From contig NZ_CP059467.1 in NCBI RefSeq assembly GCF_017894365.1, forward strand, positions 806,001-870,000: a stretch of 64,000 nucleotides of DNA, in the 5' to 3' direction. Under the pieces are notes generated by a model, which ran no database searches, was not told where the DNA came from, and saw only the letters and a program-made list of their open reading frames with translations. This DNA is from Aromatoleum bremense. Its GTDB lineage: Bacteria > Pseudomonadota > Gammaproteobacteria > Burkholderiales > Rhodocyclaceae. Both the position numbers and the translations under genes were made by a program. Shown here piece after piece: positions 1 to 7,283 of the stretch (position 1 is the first letter of the stretch; each line of letters begins with the position of its first letter).

Positions 1-650
1 TCGAAGCCGCCCACCGCGGCGTCCTGTTCCTCGACGAAATCGGCGACCTGCCCCTCGACCTACAGGGGAACCTGCTGCGCTTTCTGCAGGAAAAGACGAT
101 CGTCCGCGTCGGTTCCACGGAGCGCATCCGCCTCGACGTGCGGGTGATCGCGGCAACGCATGTCGACCTCGAGCGCGCCGTCGAGCAGGGCCGGTTCCGC
201 GAAGATCTTTTCTATCGGCTCAACGTCCTGCACCTCAAGGTGCCGCCCCTGCGCGAACGCACCAGCGACATTCCGCTGCTCGCCAATTCGATCTTCGCCC
301 AGAACCGGCACCAGAAGAGTTCGCAGGTGAAGGGTTTCAGCTCGGAGGCGGTCCATGCGATGTGGGAATACCCGTGGCCGGGCAACGTGCGCGAACTGAT
401 CAACCGCGTTCAGTACGCCATGATCATGACCGAGTCCAAGCTCATCGCCGCCGCCGACCTGGGCATCGCCGTGCCCGAGATGCACGGCGTCAGCCCGACG
501 CTCGACGAAGTGCGCGCGACGGTCGAAAAGGAAGTCATCGTCAGCAGTCTCCATAAGTACCGCAACAACGTTTCGGAAGTCGCCCGGCAACTCGGCATTT
601 CGCGCGTGACGCTGTATCGCATGATCGATCGTCTGAAAATCGTTCTTTAG
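1..650 (+). CDS. Sigma-54-dependent transcriptional activator, 5' truncated by window edge
   Basis: The reading frame is open from base 3 and ends at the TAG at 648-650, leaving the last 215 residues. The visible part is the second half of an AAA+ sigma-54 activator domain: a Walker B segment (GVLFLDEIGDLP), the arginine-finger segment FREDLFYRLNV and a PLRER motif. A C-terminal Fis-type helix-turn-helix follows (VARQLGISRVTLYRMI). The sensory domain, Walker A and GAFTGA motif lie outside the window, so the signal it reads is unknown. It lies 48 bp upstream of the fapF-like gene on the same strand. A strong sigma-54 promoter drives the opposing amyloid-like operon, which makes this the obvious candidate activator for that operon. 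Confidence 0.93.
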   Translation, partial: EAAHRGVLFLDEIGDLPLDLQGNLLRFLQEKTIVRVGSTERIRLDVRVIAATHVDLERAVEQGRFREDLFYRLNVLHLKVPPLRERTSDIPLLANSIFAQNRHQKSSQVKGFSSEAVHAMWEYPWPGNVRELINRVQYAMIMTESKLIAAADLGIAVPEMHGVSPTLDEVRATVEKEVIVSSLHKYRNNVSEVARQLGISRVTLYRMIDRLKIVL

Positions 651-698
651 CCGTGCCCGGCCGGCCACATCGAAGACAGGAAATACAAGGGGATAACC

Positions 699-2024
699 AT
701 GAAAACCTCGGGACGCCGGTCCGGCGCCGTCGTGGGCTGCAGCGTGGCCGGGCTGGTGCTGGCCGCATCGAGCCCGTTCCTCCACGCTGCCGATGACGCG
801 GCTTTCGACGGCAGCGTCGATACACTTAGACAGCGGATCGAGGAACAGAGCCGGCAGATCGAATCGCTGAAGCAGGATCTGTCGCGCCAGCAGGCAGTAC
901 TGCACGACATGCGCCGTGCGCTGGACATCAGCGGCATCAGCGGCCGAGGTCCTGCGCCCGCCGTGCCCGCCACGGTCGCCGCGCCGCCGCCCCCGACAGG
1001 CAGCACACCCGCGCAACAGGTCGCCCAGGCACCGGTGCAGCGTCCTGTCGGCGAGGCGCCGACCCGCACCGACAACCGCCCGCCACCGGTCGCGCCGATC
1101 TTCGAGCAGCCGGGCGTGCTGACGCCGCGGGGGACGTGGATCCTCGAGCCTTCGCTGCAGTATGCGTATTCATCGAGCAATCGCATTGCACTGATCGGCT
1201 ACACGATCATCCCCGCACTCCTGATCGGTCTGATCGATGTTCGGGAGGTCAAGAGCAACTCACTGACCGCGGCGCTGACCGTGCGGCGCGGCATTACGAA
1301 CCGCTTCGAACTCGAAGCGAAAATTCCGTACGTCTATCGCTGGGATTCGAGCGTGAGCCGGGAAGTGGCAGCAGGAAGTGCCAATCCCGAGGTATTCGAC
1401 ACGGACGGGAACGACATCGGCGACATCGAGTTGACCGGCCGGTACCAGCTCAACGACGGCGGGGCCGACCAGCCGTACTACATCGCGTCGCTGCGCTTCA
1501 AGTCGCGCACCGGTACGGATCCGTTCGAAGTCGAAATCGACAGAACGATCAGATCGACGACCGGGGGCGTGGGTCTTCAGACCGAAATTCCCACCGGCTC
1601 GGGTTTCTACTCTCTCCAGCCGGGCCTGACGGTGCTGATTCCTTCCGACCCCGTTGTCTTTTTCGGCGGCATCAGCTACCAGTACAGCTTCAAGCGGGAC
1701 AACGTGAAGCAGAAGACGAACGAGGGCGACATCGAACTCGGCGAGGTCCAGCCGGGTGGTGCTTTCGGTTTCAACTTCGGCATGGGTCTCGCACTGAACG
1801 AGCGCTCATCGTTCAGCATCGGCTACGACCACCTGTCGGTCGGAAAGGTCGAGCAGAACGGCCAGACAGCAGCGACTTCGGTACGCGTTCAGCTCGGTAC
1901 CCTGCTGCTCGGCTACTCCTACCGTATGGCGCCGAACCGGACTTTGAACCTGTCGGTCGGCGCCGGTCTCACGGAGGATACGCCGGACCTGCAACTGACC
2001 TTGCGGATGCCGATCACGCTGTAG
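699..2024 (+). CDS. fapF: FapF-like outer-membrane channel for functional amyloid export
   Basis: The protein has 441 aa. A signal peptide ends near residue 30 (FLHA/ADD). A coiled coil spans roughly 38-76 with heptads rich in Q, E, R and L, followed by a Pro/Ala-rich linker (about 82-132). The rest is a C-terminal beta-barrel domain beginning at IFEQPGVLTPRG and containing the family signature IGYTIIPALLIGLIDVREV. This order (signal, coiled-coil plug, linker, Phenol_MetA_deg-type barrel) is that of FapF, the trimeric amyloid-secreting porin of Pseudomonas. Family members are often labelled only 'transporter'. The ATG at 699 has an AAGGGG ribosome site. It faces the operon encoding the protease and the candidate fibre protein. 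The Fap assignment is from remembered family features, not a search. Confidence 0.78.
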   Translation: MKTSGRRSGAVVGCSVAGLVLAASSPFLHAADDAAFDGSVDTLRQRIEEQSRQIESLKQDLSRQQAVLHDMRRALDISGISGRGPAPAVPATVAAPPPPTGSTPAQQVAQAPVQRPVGEAPTRTDNRPPPVAPIFEQPGVLTPRGTWILEPSLQYAYSSSNRIALIGYTIIPALLIGLIDVREVKSNSLTAALTVRRGITNRFELEAKIPYVYRWDSSVSREVAAGSANPEVFDTDGNDIGDIELTGRYQLNDGGADQPYYIASLRFKSRTGTDPFEVEIDRTIRSTTGGVGLQTEIPTGSGFYSLQPGLTVLIPSDPVVFFGGISYQYSFKRDNVKQKTNEGDIELGEVQPGGAFGFNFGMGLALNERSSFSIGYDHLSVGKVEQNGQTAATSVRVQLGTLLLGYSYRMAPNRTLNLSVGAGLTEDTPDLQLTLRMPITL

Positions 2025-2066
2025 AGCACGTTCGCCGGCGCGGTGCCGGGCACCCAAGCCGGCCTT

Positions 2067-3077
2067 TCACCTCAGCAGCGAGCTGTTCAAGGCATCCCTC
2101 AACGACTCCCCGAGCCGGTGGGCTCGCAGCAGATCCATGCTGTTGGCCTGCGCGTTGATCGTCGTGACCGTCTGAATCTTCTGATTGTCCAGGCTGTTCT
2201 GGATCACCGTCGCGAAGGAGCCGGAGGCGAGCACGCCCGGATCGAAGCTGTTGTCCGCCCCGATCTGGATCACGCCCACGCTGGTGCCGACGGGCAGCAC
2301 CTGCGGGCCTGCCGCCCCCCCAGCCAACTGGCTCAGATCCGCGACGTTCAGCGTCGTCGTGCTCGACAGCACGCCGTTGATGAGGACCACGCGCTCGATA
2401 CCGAACGAAAGCATCAGTCCGCCCGGCGTCTCGAAGCCGCCGCGCAGGCCGCCGAGCGTGTCGTCATCGACCAGCAGACCGGCGAACAACATCTTCTCGC
2501 CCTCGGGCGGGCGGCCTTCTGCGAGTGCCTGGGGGACCGGTTCCAGATCGTGGTCGCGCCCCGCTACGGTGGATAGCGCCGGCGACGGGAGCGGTTCGCC
2601 GAGCGCGGCGAGCGGCACGGGCTGGTACGAATCCGGCGTCGACACGGCGAAAGGCGTGGCGCTCGCAGCACCGGGAAGCCTTTCGTCCGCGCCGTTCGCG
2701 ACCGGGACCGGCGCGGACTCCGGCAGCGCACCCTCTTCGGAGGCTCCAGGCGGAACATCGAGTGACAGGACGTATTCGGCCAGGCGCCGCGATATCGTTC
2801 CCGGCCGACTCCCGTCGTCCGACGTCGCAGCCAGCGCGTCGAGCACCCCGGGGTGTGGCCGGCAGCCGATCCCTTCTGCATCCAGCGGCCAGTCGGCGAG
2901 CGCGAGGAGTTCGGCGGGCGGCATGTCGCCGGCACACAGTGCGGGGAAGAAGCCCTCGACCACGTCATCCGTCGCATATGCATGCTCCAGCAACCGGAGC
3001 GGAATTTCCGGGATTCCCGCACCCACGACGAGCATCGCCATGAGCCCGGCCACGCGTTTGTTCCGCAAAGTGATCAT
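2067..3077 (-). CDS. FapE-like secreted protein of the amyloid operon
   Basis: The protein has 336 aa and an N-terminal hydrophobic segment (GLMAMLVVGAGI) that may act as a signal or anchor. Residues 100-200 are Pro/Ala-rich and look disordered. The conserved-looking part is the C-terminal third, with SVGVIQIGADNSFDPGVL, then TVIQNSLDNQKIQTVTTIN and SMDLLRA. Two cysteines sit near residues 48 and 72. It is the last gene of the operon, 9 bp after the C39 protease gene. In Pseudomonas, FapE is a minor fibre-associated component encoded next to fapD, and the position and C-terminal motif agree with that. The assignment is weaker than for FapD or FapF. Confidence 0.55.
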   Translation of the reverse strand: MITLRNKRVAGLMAMLVVGAGIPEIPLRLLEHAYATDDVVEGFFPALCAGDMPPAELLALADWPLDAEGIGCRPHPGVLDALAATSDDGSRPGTISRRLAEYVLSLDVPPGASEEGALPESAPVPVANGADERLPGAASATPFAVSTPDSYQPVPLAALGEPLPSPALSTVAGRDHDLEPVPQALAEGRPPEGEKMLFAGLLVDDDTLGGLRGGFETPGGLMLSFGIERVVLINGVLSSTTTLNVADLSQLAGGAAGPQVLPVGTSVGVIQIGADNSFDPGVLASGSFATVIQNSLDNQKIQTVTTINAQANSMDLLRAHRLGESLRDALNSSLLR

Positions 3078-3086
3078 CGAAGAGAC

Positions 3087-3779
3087 TCAAAAATCCATCG
3101 GCCCGCGCCGCAGCAGCAGGACATCCGTTGCATTGCCGCCGATCCCCTGCCCGATCGGCGCCGGGGGCCGGACCCGCCAGTCCTCGTCCCGGTCGAAGCG
3201 GGCACGCTCGGGCTTGTCGTTGATGACGAGCAGGATGCCGTTGGTCCAGAAGCGCTCGAAGTCGGCGCGATCGAGAACGCGCGTCCCCATTGCCGGATCG
3301 CCGATGACCACCCGCTTCGCCCGCAGGCCCTTGACCACGACGAAGTGCGCGTAGCCGTTTTCCCTGATCAGCGCGATTGCCGGGACACGTGCCGCGGAAA
3401 GCTGGTCGAGCGACGCGCGCACGCCCTCGGCACGAAAACCGCTGCCGTCGAGATAGAGTTTCATGTCGAGCATCGAAAATCCCTCACGCCGGATCTTCGC
3501 CTGGTCGCCGCGCTCGAACATGTGCTTGAACACCTCGACTTCGTCGACCTTGCGGTCGTAATGATGCGTGAGCAGCGTTGCGACCGCCGCGGAGCCGCAA
3601 CTGAAGTCGTATTGCTGACGCAGCGTCGACACGAAGCGCGCCCCTTTCAGGCTCGTCACGGGCACTGCATAACTGCTCCCGGACGGCCCCAGAATCCTCG
3701 CCGAGTCGGACTGCGCCCCCGCGGGCTGGCACACCGACGCGCCCAGCAGGGCGATGAAAAACAGCGTGCGGACTTTCAT
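3087..3779 (-). CDS. fapD: C39-family cysteine peptidase, FapD-like
   Basis: The protein has 230 aa, with a signal peptide of about 22 residues (MKVRTLFFIALLGASV...AGA). The C39 peptidase fold is marked by the oxyanion Gln and catalytic Cys61 in RQQYDFSCGSAA, catalytic His145 in GYAHFVVVKG, and Asp161 in VIGDPAMG. C39 peptidases normally cut double-glycine leaders. FapD is a stand-alone periplasmic C39 protease required for Fap fibre secretion, and this protein has the same size and layout and no ABC transporter domains. Its GAGG ribosome site overlaps the stop codon of the preceding small gene, so the two are probably translationally coupled. Being single-domain and exported argues against a bacteriocin exporter. 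Confidence 0.8.
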   Translation of the reverse strand: MKVRTLFFIALLGASVCQPAGAQSDSARILGPSGSSYAVPVTSLKGARFVSTLRQQYDFSCGSAAVATLLTHHYDRKVDEVEVFKHMFERGDQAKIRREGFSMLDMKLYLDGSGFRAEGVRASLDQLSAARVPAIALIRENGYAHFVVVKGLRAKRVVIGDPAMGTRVLDRADFERFWTNGILLVINDKPERARFDRDEDWRVRPPAPIGQGIGGNATDVLLLRRGPMDF

Positions 3780-3789
3780 GACAGCCTCG

Positions 3790-4176
3790 TCATTTCACCT
3801 CGAGATTGAGGATCACCGCGTTCTGGATCAGGACACCGTTTCCGCTGTTCTGGACCACGGTTCCCAGCACATTCGCATTGGCGAATGCGCCCTCGGTGAT
3901 CAGGTTGTACCCGGTGACGGCATCCGACACGGAAACCTCGCTCATCGAACCGACCGCGCGTATTTCGCTGATGTGCGTATCGGCGCCGCCGCGTTGACCC
4001 GAAAGCACCGCGTCATCCACCGTAGCCCCATCCATCAGTCTCTGCACCGGCCGCTGCAGCGCGAAGGATTCCGCATCCCCGAGCATCACGACGTCGTCGG
4101 CATGCACGAGGCGGGTGCCGCCGGCCAGGACGGCCAGCGCGATACCGAGTGTCAGCAGGGGCAGTACCTGTCTCAT
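3790..4176 (-). CDS. Small secreted protein of the amyloid operon
   Basis: I chose the ATG at 4176 because GAGGAG lies 7 nt upstream; the longer frame would need a TTG. The product has 128 aa, with a signal peptide (about residues 1-26, ending LVHA/DD). A mature region of about 100 residues ends in TVVQNSGNGVLIQNAV, a Gln/Asn-rich beta-strand-like motif resembling the C-terminus of the large repeat protein encoded just upstream (ALVQQSANVQANLTVQ). It sits between the repeat protein and the FapD-like protease. It could be a chaperone or nucleator (the role of FapA or FapB) or a minor subunit. I recognise the genetic context rather than the protein itself. Confidence 0.7.
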   Translation of the reverse strand: MRQVLPLLTLGIALAVLAGGTRLVHADDVVMLGDAESFALQRPVQRLMDGATVDDAVLSGQRGGADTHISEIRAVGSMSEVSVSDAVTGYNLITEGAFANANVLGTVVQNSGNGVLIQNAVILNLEVK

Positions 4177-4242
4177 GGCTTCACTCCTCGACTGCAAAGG
4201 TGAAGCCGGGAAAAGACTTCTCCCCCGGCTCGATCGTGCTGC

Positions 4243-5562
4243 TTACTGGACCGTCAGGTTGGCCTGCACGTTTGCGCTTTGCTGCACGAGTGCACCGATG
4301 CCGCTGTTCAGCGAGGTCATCGAGATGCCCGCCGAGTTGGCCAGGCTGCCGCCGCCGACGGTGTTGGACATGTTGAAGGTCCCCGCATCGACCATCGCCG
4401 TGCCGCCCGCACCGCCCGCACCGCCCGCACCGCCTGTACCCGCACCGCCGGCCCCGGCACCCGCAGTGTTCGTGCCGCCGTCGCCGCCATTGCCAGCCGT
4501 ATTGGTGCCGCCATTGCCGCCGTTGCCGCCGTTGCCGGCCGTACCATTGCCCGCGGTGGCATTGCCGCTGGTCGCCCCGCCGCCGTTGCCGCCCGCGCCC
4601 GCGGTGTTGGTTGCCGTGCCACCGGCACCGCCGGTCCCGCTGCCGCCGCTGGCGGTCGCATTCGAGTCTCCCGAAGTGCCCGCCCCTCCGGCTACACCGC
4701 CGGCACCGTCCGGGATGCCCGATCCTCCGCTCGCACTGTTGCTGGCACTGCCCGAGCCGCTGCCGCCGGTGCCGTCACCACCATTCGCGTTTGCCGTGTC
4801 GGCATTCCCGCCGTTGGAGCCGATGGCGCCATTCGCCTCGCCGGTCGTCGCAGCACCACCGATGCCGTCGCCGCCGTTGCTGCCCATGCCGCCTTCCGCA
4901 CCGCCGGCTGCTCCACCGGCGCCGCCCGCGCCATTGGCACTCCCGCCGATCCCGTCGCCGCCGTTGCCGGTTCCGCCGGCCGCTCCGTTGCCGCCATATG
5001 CGTTGCCGTTGTTCGTCGCGATGTTGCCGATGCCGCTCACGGACACGCCGCTCACCGTGCCGTTGAGCGTCGCAATCGCCATTACCTCGGTGGTATTGAA
5101 TGCGTTGGTGAAAGTAGCCGTCGAGGTCGAGCCGTTGTTCGCGGCTGCCGTGCCATAGCCCTCGGCGCGCGCCGTTCCGTCGTTGTTGCGATTGTCGCCG
5201 GCGCTCTTGTCGTTGTCCTGATCCGAGTTGTTCGAGTTGTCGGAATTGTCGGTGAGCGAATTGTCCGAGTTGTTCGAGTTATCGGTCATCGAATTGTTCG
5301 AGTTGTCCGAATTATCCGAATTATCCGAATTGTTCGAGTTGTCGGAGTTGTTCGAACTGTCGGCGAAGCTGCTGTTGTCCTGCGTTGCGGTCGAAAACTC
5401 GTTCGCCTGCGGGCTGGTGTCGCCGCCCTGCGTCGCTGTGGCCGTTGCGGTTTGCGTGTTGTCGTCGGTAACGTCCGTGACCGTATTCACCGGATTCGCC
5501 CAAGCCTGCCCAGCAAGACCAAAGGCCAGTCCGATCGCGGCTGAAATCAATGTTTTTCTCAT
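4243..5562 (-). CDS. Secreted Asn/Ser- and Gly-rich repeat protein, candidate amyloid fibre subunit
   Basis: The ATG at 5562 is preceded by AAGGGGA and begins a classic signal peptide (MRKTLISAAIGLAFGLAGQAWA, cleavage after residue 22). A start 25 codons further upstream would run through the sigma-54 promoter and is rejected. The mature protein (439 aa precursor) has a Thr-rich segment, then an Asn/Ser/Asp tract (about 63-120, units such as NNSDNS). A short hydrophobic segment (157-182, ending SGIGNIATNNG) follows, then about 200 residues of Gly-Gly-X and Gly-Asn-Gly repeats resembling mycobacterial PE_PGRS domains. The tail is a conserved-looking Gln/Asn-rich strand region (391-439). It is the first gene behind the sigma-54 promoter. 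Low complexity plus the protease and porin neighbours suggest a fibre or matrix protein. It does not look like a plain FapB/FapC. Confidence 0.72.
   Translation of the reverse strand: MRKTLISAAIGLAFGLAGQAWANPVNTVTDVTDDNTQTATATATQGGDTSPQANEFSTATQDNSSFADSSNNSDNSNNSDNSDNSDNSNNSMTDNSNNSDNSLTDNSDNSNNSDQDNDKSAGDNRNNDGTARAEGYGTAAANNGSTSTATFTNAFNTTEVMAIATLNGTVSGVSVSGIGNIATNNGNAYGGNGAAGGTGNGGDGIGGSANGAGGAGGAAGGAEGGMGSNGGDGIGGAATTGEANGAIGSNGGNADTANANGGDGTGGSGSGSASNSASGGSGIPDGAGGVAGGAGTSGDSNATASGGSGTGGAGGTATNTAGAGGNGGGATSGNATAGNGTAGNGGNGGNGGTNTAGNGGDGGTNTAGAGAGGAGTGGAGGAGGAGGTAMVDAGTFNMSNTVGGGSLANSAGISMTSLNSGIGALVQQSANVQANLTVQ
4393..5004 (-). repeat. DNA encoding glycine-rich (PGRS-like) repeat domain
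   Basis: About 610 bp of imperfect GGN-GCN-rich codon repeats encode Gly-Gly-Ala/Asn/Thr/Asp triplets. Short stretches are nearly identical (repeated 'gccgccattgcc' and 'caccgcccg' units on the plus strand), so slippage or recombination could change its length in frame. Confidence 0.85.
5203..5376 (-). repeat. Short tandem repeats encoding the Asn/Ser/Asp tract
   Basis: Degenerate 9- and 15-bp units (plus-strand 'gagttgtc', 'gaattgtc', 'gagttgttc') repeat across about 170 bp and encode NNSDNS/TDNSNNS units. Unit lengths are multiples of three, so expansion or contraction would change tract length without a frameshift. Confidence 0.85.
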
Positions 5563-5620
5563 TGCGCTTCCCCTTCGAGAGCCAGGGCCAGCCCCATGCC
5601 AGGCCCAGGTATCGATATTG

Positions 5621-5636
5621 CGCAAGAGCTGTGCCA
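5621..5636 (-). promoter_or_regulatory. Sigma-54 (-24/-12) promoter of the amyloid-like operon
   Basis: On the minus strand the sequence reads TGGCACAGCTCTTGCG. It matches the sigma-54 consensus TGGCAC-N5-TTGCW at all but the last position, with GG and GC elements 12 bp apart as required. It predicts a start near 5610 and a leader of about 48 nt before the ATG at 5562, which has its own ribosome site. A sigma-54 activator gene lies at the other end of the locus. Confidence 0.85.
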
Positions 5637-5777
5637 TTCATGCGCGGTGACGCCAAGGGACTGATTAAACGCCGACTATTTTGTCGCCGCGGCGTTGGTC
5701 TAGACGCCACGCACGCCTGACTGTTCAGGAGTTGTACAACCCGGCCGGCGCAAAACCCCGGCTGTTCCGCCCGATTC

Positions 5778-5809
5778 AAAGCCAAGCCTTTGTATGGCCT
5801 GGTTTTTTT
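5778..5809 (+). terminator. Rho-independent terminator-like hairpin with no gene upstream
   Basis: A stem formed by AAAGCCAAGCC and GGCCTGGTTTT (one mismatch, 7-nt loop) is followed by a run of seven T on the plus strand. No plus-strand gene ends nearby, since the adjacent operon runs the other way. It therefore implies a small RNA or a prematurely ended leader starting somewhere in 5640-5770. Confidence 0.55.
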
Positions 5810-5832
5810 ACGGCAACCCGGGCCATGGTGAA

Positions 5833-5852
5833 GTGTTTCGTCCGTGAAACAC
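5833..5852. repeat. Perfect 7-bp inverted repeat upstream of cysK
   Basis: GTGTTTC and GAAACAC are separated by 6 bp. It resembles a regulator operator. The arms recall the ParB site parS, but the spacing is 2 bp too long for that. Confidence 0.5.
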
Positions 5853-6111
5853 CTCGCACCGCATGTTGTGCCCCCATCGTGCCCCGGCTGCAGTGCCGCA
5901 AGCATGGGGTGCGCTTGCCCGCCGCTTCGCGCGCGAATGCCTCGCAATCCTGGATCATCGAAGAGGTTCTTGGCTAAACCGGCGCCGACTGTCGTAATCT
6001 TCCTGTCCGACGCTGCTCTCGTTCATTCGTTGATCCGTGTCTCGGCCCTGGCGCCCCGAGACGGGCCGGTGCCGTGAGCATTCATTCCACCACCTTTCAT
6101 GGAGCCTGATT

Positions 6112-7089
6112 ATGTCGAACTGGTATTCCGACAACGCCTTGTCGATCGGCAAGACGCCCCTGGTCAAACTGAACCGCGTCACCGACGGCGCCCCGGCAAC
6201 CGTCCTCGCGAAGATCGAAGGCCGCAACCCGGCCTATTCGGTGAAGTGCCGTATCGGCGCCGCGATGATCTGGGACGCCGAGCAACGCGGCCTGCTCGGC
6301 CCCGGCAAGGAAATCGTCGAGCCGACGAGTGGCAACACGGGCATCGCGCTGGCGTTCGTCGCCGCCGCGCGCGGCATCCCGATCACGCTGACGATGCCCG
6401 AGACGATGAGCGTCGAGCGGCGCAAGCTCCTCGTCGCGTACGGCGCGAAGCTGGTCCTGACCGAAGGGGCCAAGGGCATGAACGGCGCGATCGCGAAAGC
6501 CGAGGAAATCGCTGCGTCCGACCCGGGTCGCTATGTGCTGCTGCAACAGTTCAACAACCCCGCCAATCCGGCGATCCACGCGTCGACGACGGGCCCGGAG
6601 ATCTGGAGCGACACCGACGGCAACGTCGATATCTTCATTTCCGGCGTCGGTACCGGCGGGACGATCACGGGCGTGTCGCGTTACTTCAAAGAGACGCGCG
6701 GCAAGCCGATCTTCTCGGTCGCCGTCGAACCGGAAGCCAGCCCGGTGCTGACCCAGACGCGCGCCGGAATGCCGCTCAAGCCGGGACCGCACAAGATCCA
6801 GGGACTGGGCGCCGGCTTCGTGCCGAAGGTGCTCGACCTGTCGCTGATCGATGCGGTGGAGACGGTCAGCAACGAAGACGCGGTTCTCTACGCGCGCCGG
6901 CTCGCGCGCGAGGAGGGCATCCTGTCCGGCATCTCCTGCGGCGCCGCCGTGGCGGTGGCCGCACGCATCGCCCAGCGCCCGCAGAACGCTGGCAAGACGA
7001 TCGTCGTGGTGCTGCCGGACTCGGGTGAGCGCTACCTCAGCTCGATCCTGTTCGAAGGCCTTTTCGACGCTTCGGGCGTGGCTATCTGA
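6112..7089 (+). CDS. cysK: Cysteine synthase A (O-acetylserine sulfhydrylase)
   Basis: A PLP enzyme of 325 aa that makes L-cysteine from O-acetylserine and sulfide in the cytoplasm. The PLP lysine is Lys45 in [10 protein letters not shown], the substrate loop is PTSGNTG, and the phosphate-binding loop is [11 protein letters not shown]. The C-terminal [10 protein letters not shown] is diagnostic of CysK/CysM. The ATG at 6112 has GGAG 7 nt upstream; the longer frame adds 25 unconserved residues. The [11 protein letters not shown] form favours CysK over CysM. It appears monocistronic, with transaldolase about 190 bp downstream. Confidence 0.93.
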   Translation: MSNWYSDNALSIGKTPLVKLNRVTDGAPATVLAKIEGRNPAYSVKCRIGAAMIWDAEQRGLLGPGKEIVEPTSGNTGIALAFVAAARGIPITLTMPETMSVERRKLLVAYGAKLVLTEGAKGMNGAIAKAEEIAASDPGRYVLLQQFNNPANPAIHASTTGPEIWSDTDGNVDIFISGVGTGGTITGVSRYFKETRGKPIFSVAVEPEASPVLTQTRAGMPLKPGPHKIQGLGAGFVPKVLDLSLIDAVETVSNEDAVLYARRLAREEGILSGISCGAAVAVAARIAQRPQNAGKTIVVVLPDSGERYLSSILFEGLFDASGVAI

Positions 7090-7162
7090 ACGGCCCCGGC
7101 GCGCGGCCAGGCTCGACCGCAACACGGGATGCAATCGGGCGGTCGACTGCCGGAATCGCGCC

Positions 7163-7189
7163 CTGGCGGTCCCCGCGAGGGGCCGCCAG
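7163..7189. repeat. Strong GC hairpin after cysK
   Basis: CTGGCGG-T-CCCC and GGGG-CCGCCAG pair around a GCGA loop with one bulged base. There is no T run, so if it ends cysK transcripts it is not a canonical intrinsic terminator. Confidence 0.5.
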
Positions 7190-7193
7190 GCGA

Positions 7194-7214
7194 GCCGGTC
7201 GCCGGTCGCCGGTC
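7194..7214. repeat. Three tandem copies of a 7-bp unit
   Basis: GCCGGTC is repeated three times perfectly in the gap between cysK and tal. This is a short slippage-prone repeat with no evident function. Confidence 0.7.
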
Positions 7215-7283
7215 GCGCAAGCTTTCGGCGACCGCCGATTCATAGCACAATAAATTCTTGAGCAACCCTCACCGCAGCCCTCC

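Larger units (their letters stand above)
5637..6111. other. Intergenic region between amyloid operon and cysK
   Basis: No convincing gene was found in these 475 bp. Upstream activator sites for the sigma-54 promoter should lie around 5680-5780; one weak inverted repeat (GGCGT at 5691, ACGCC at 5704) is there. A plus-strand terminator-like hairpin (5778-5809) and a perfect inverted repeat (5833-5852) are annotated separately. The cysK promoter must be in the last 250 bp but no clear -35/-10 pair stands out. Confidence 0.6.

Noticed and set aside
699..2024. Generic 'transporter' or aromatic-degradation (MetA-like) porin label
   Set aside because: The coiled-coil plug plus the C39 protease and repeat-protein neighbours fit FapF better; no aromatic degradation genes adjoin.
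5203..5376. CRISPR-like repeats
   Set aside because: The units are short, degenerate, in phase with a reading frame and without unique spacers.
5563..5637. A 25-residue N-terminal extension of the repeat protein
   Set aside because: It would be translated through the sigma-54 promoter and lacks a ribosome site, and the signal peptide begins at the inner ATG at 5562.
5833..5852. A parS site for ParB
   Set aside because: The arms are similar to parS but the 6-bp spacer makes it 2 bp too long, and no par genes are present.
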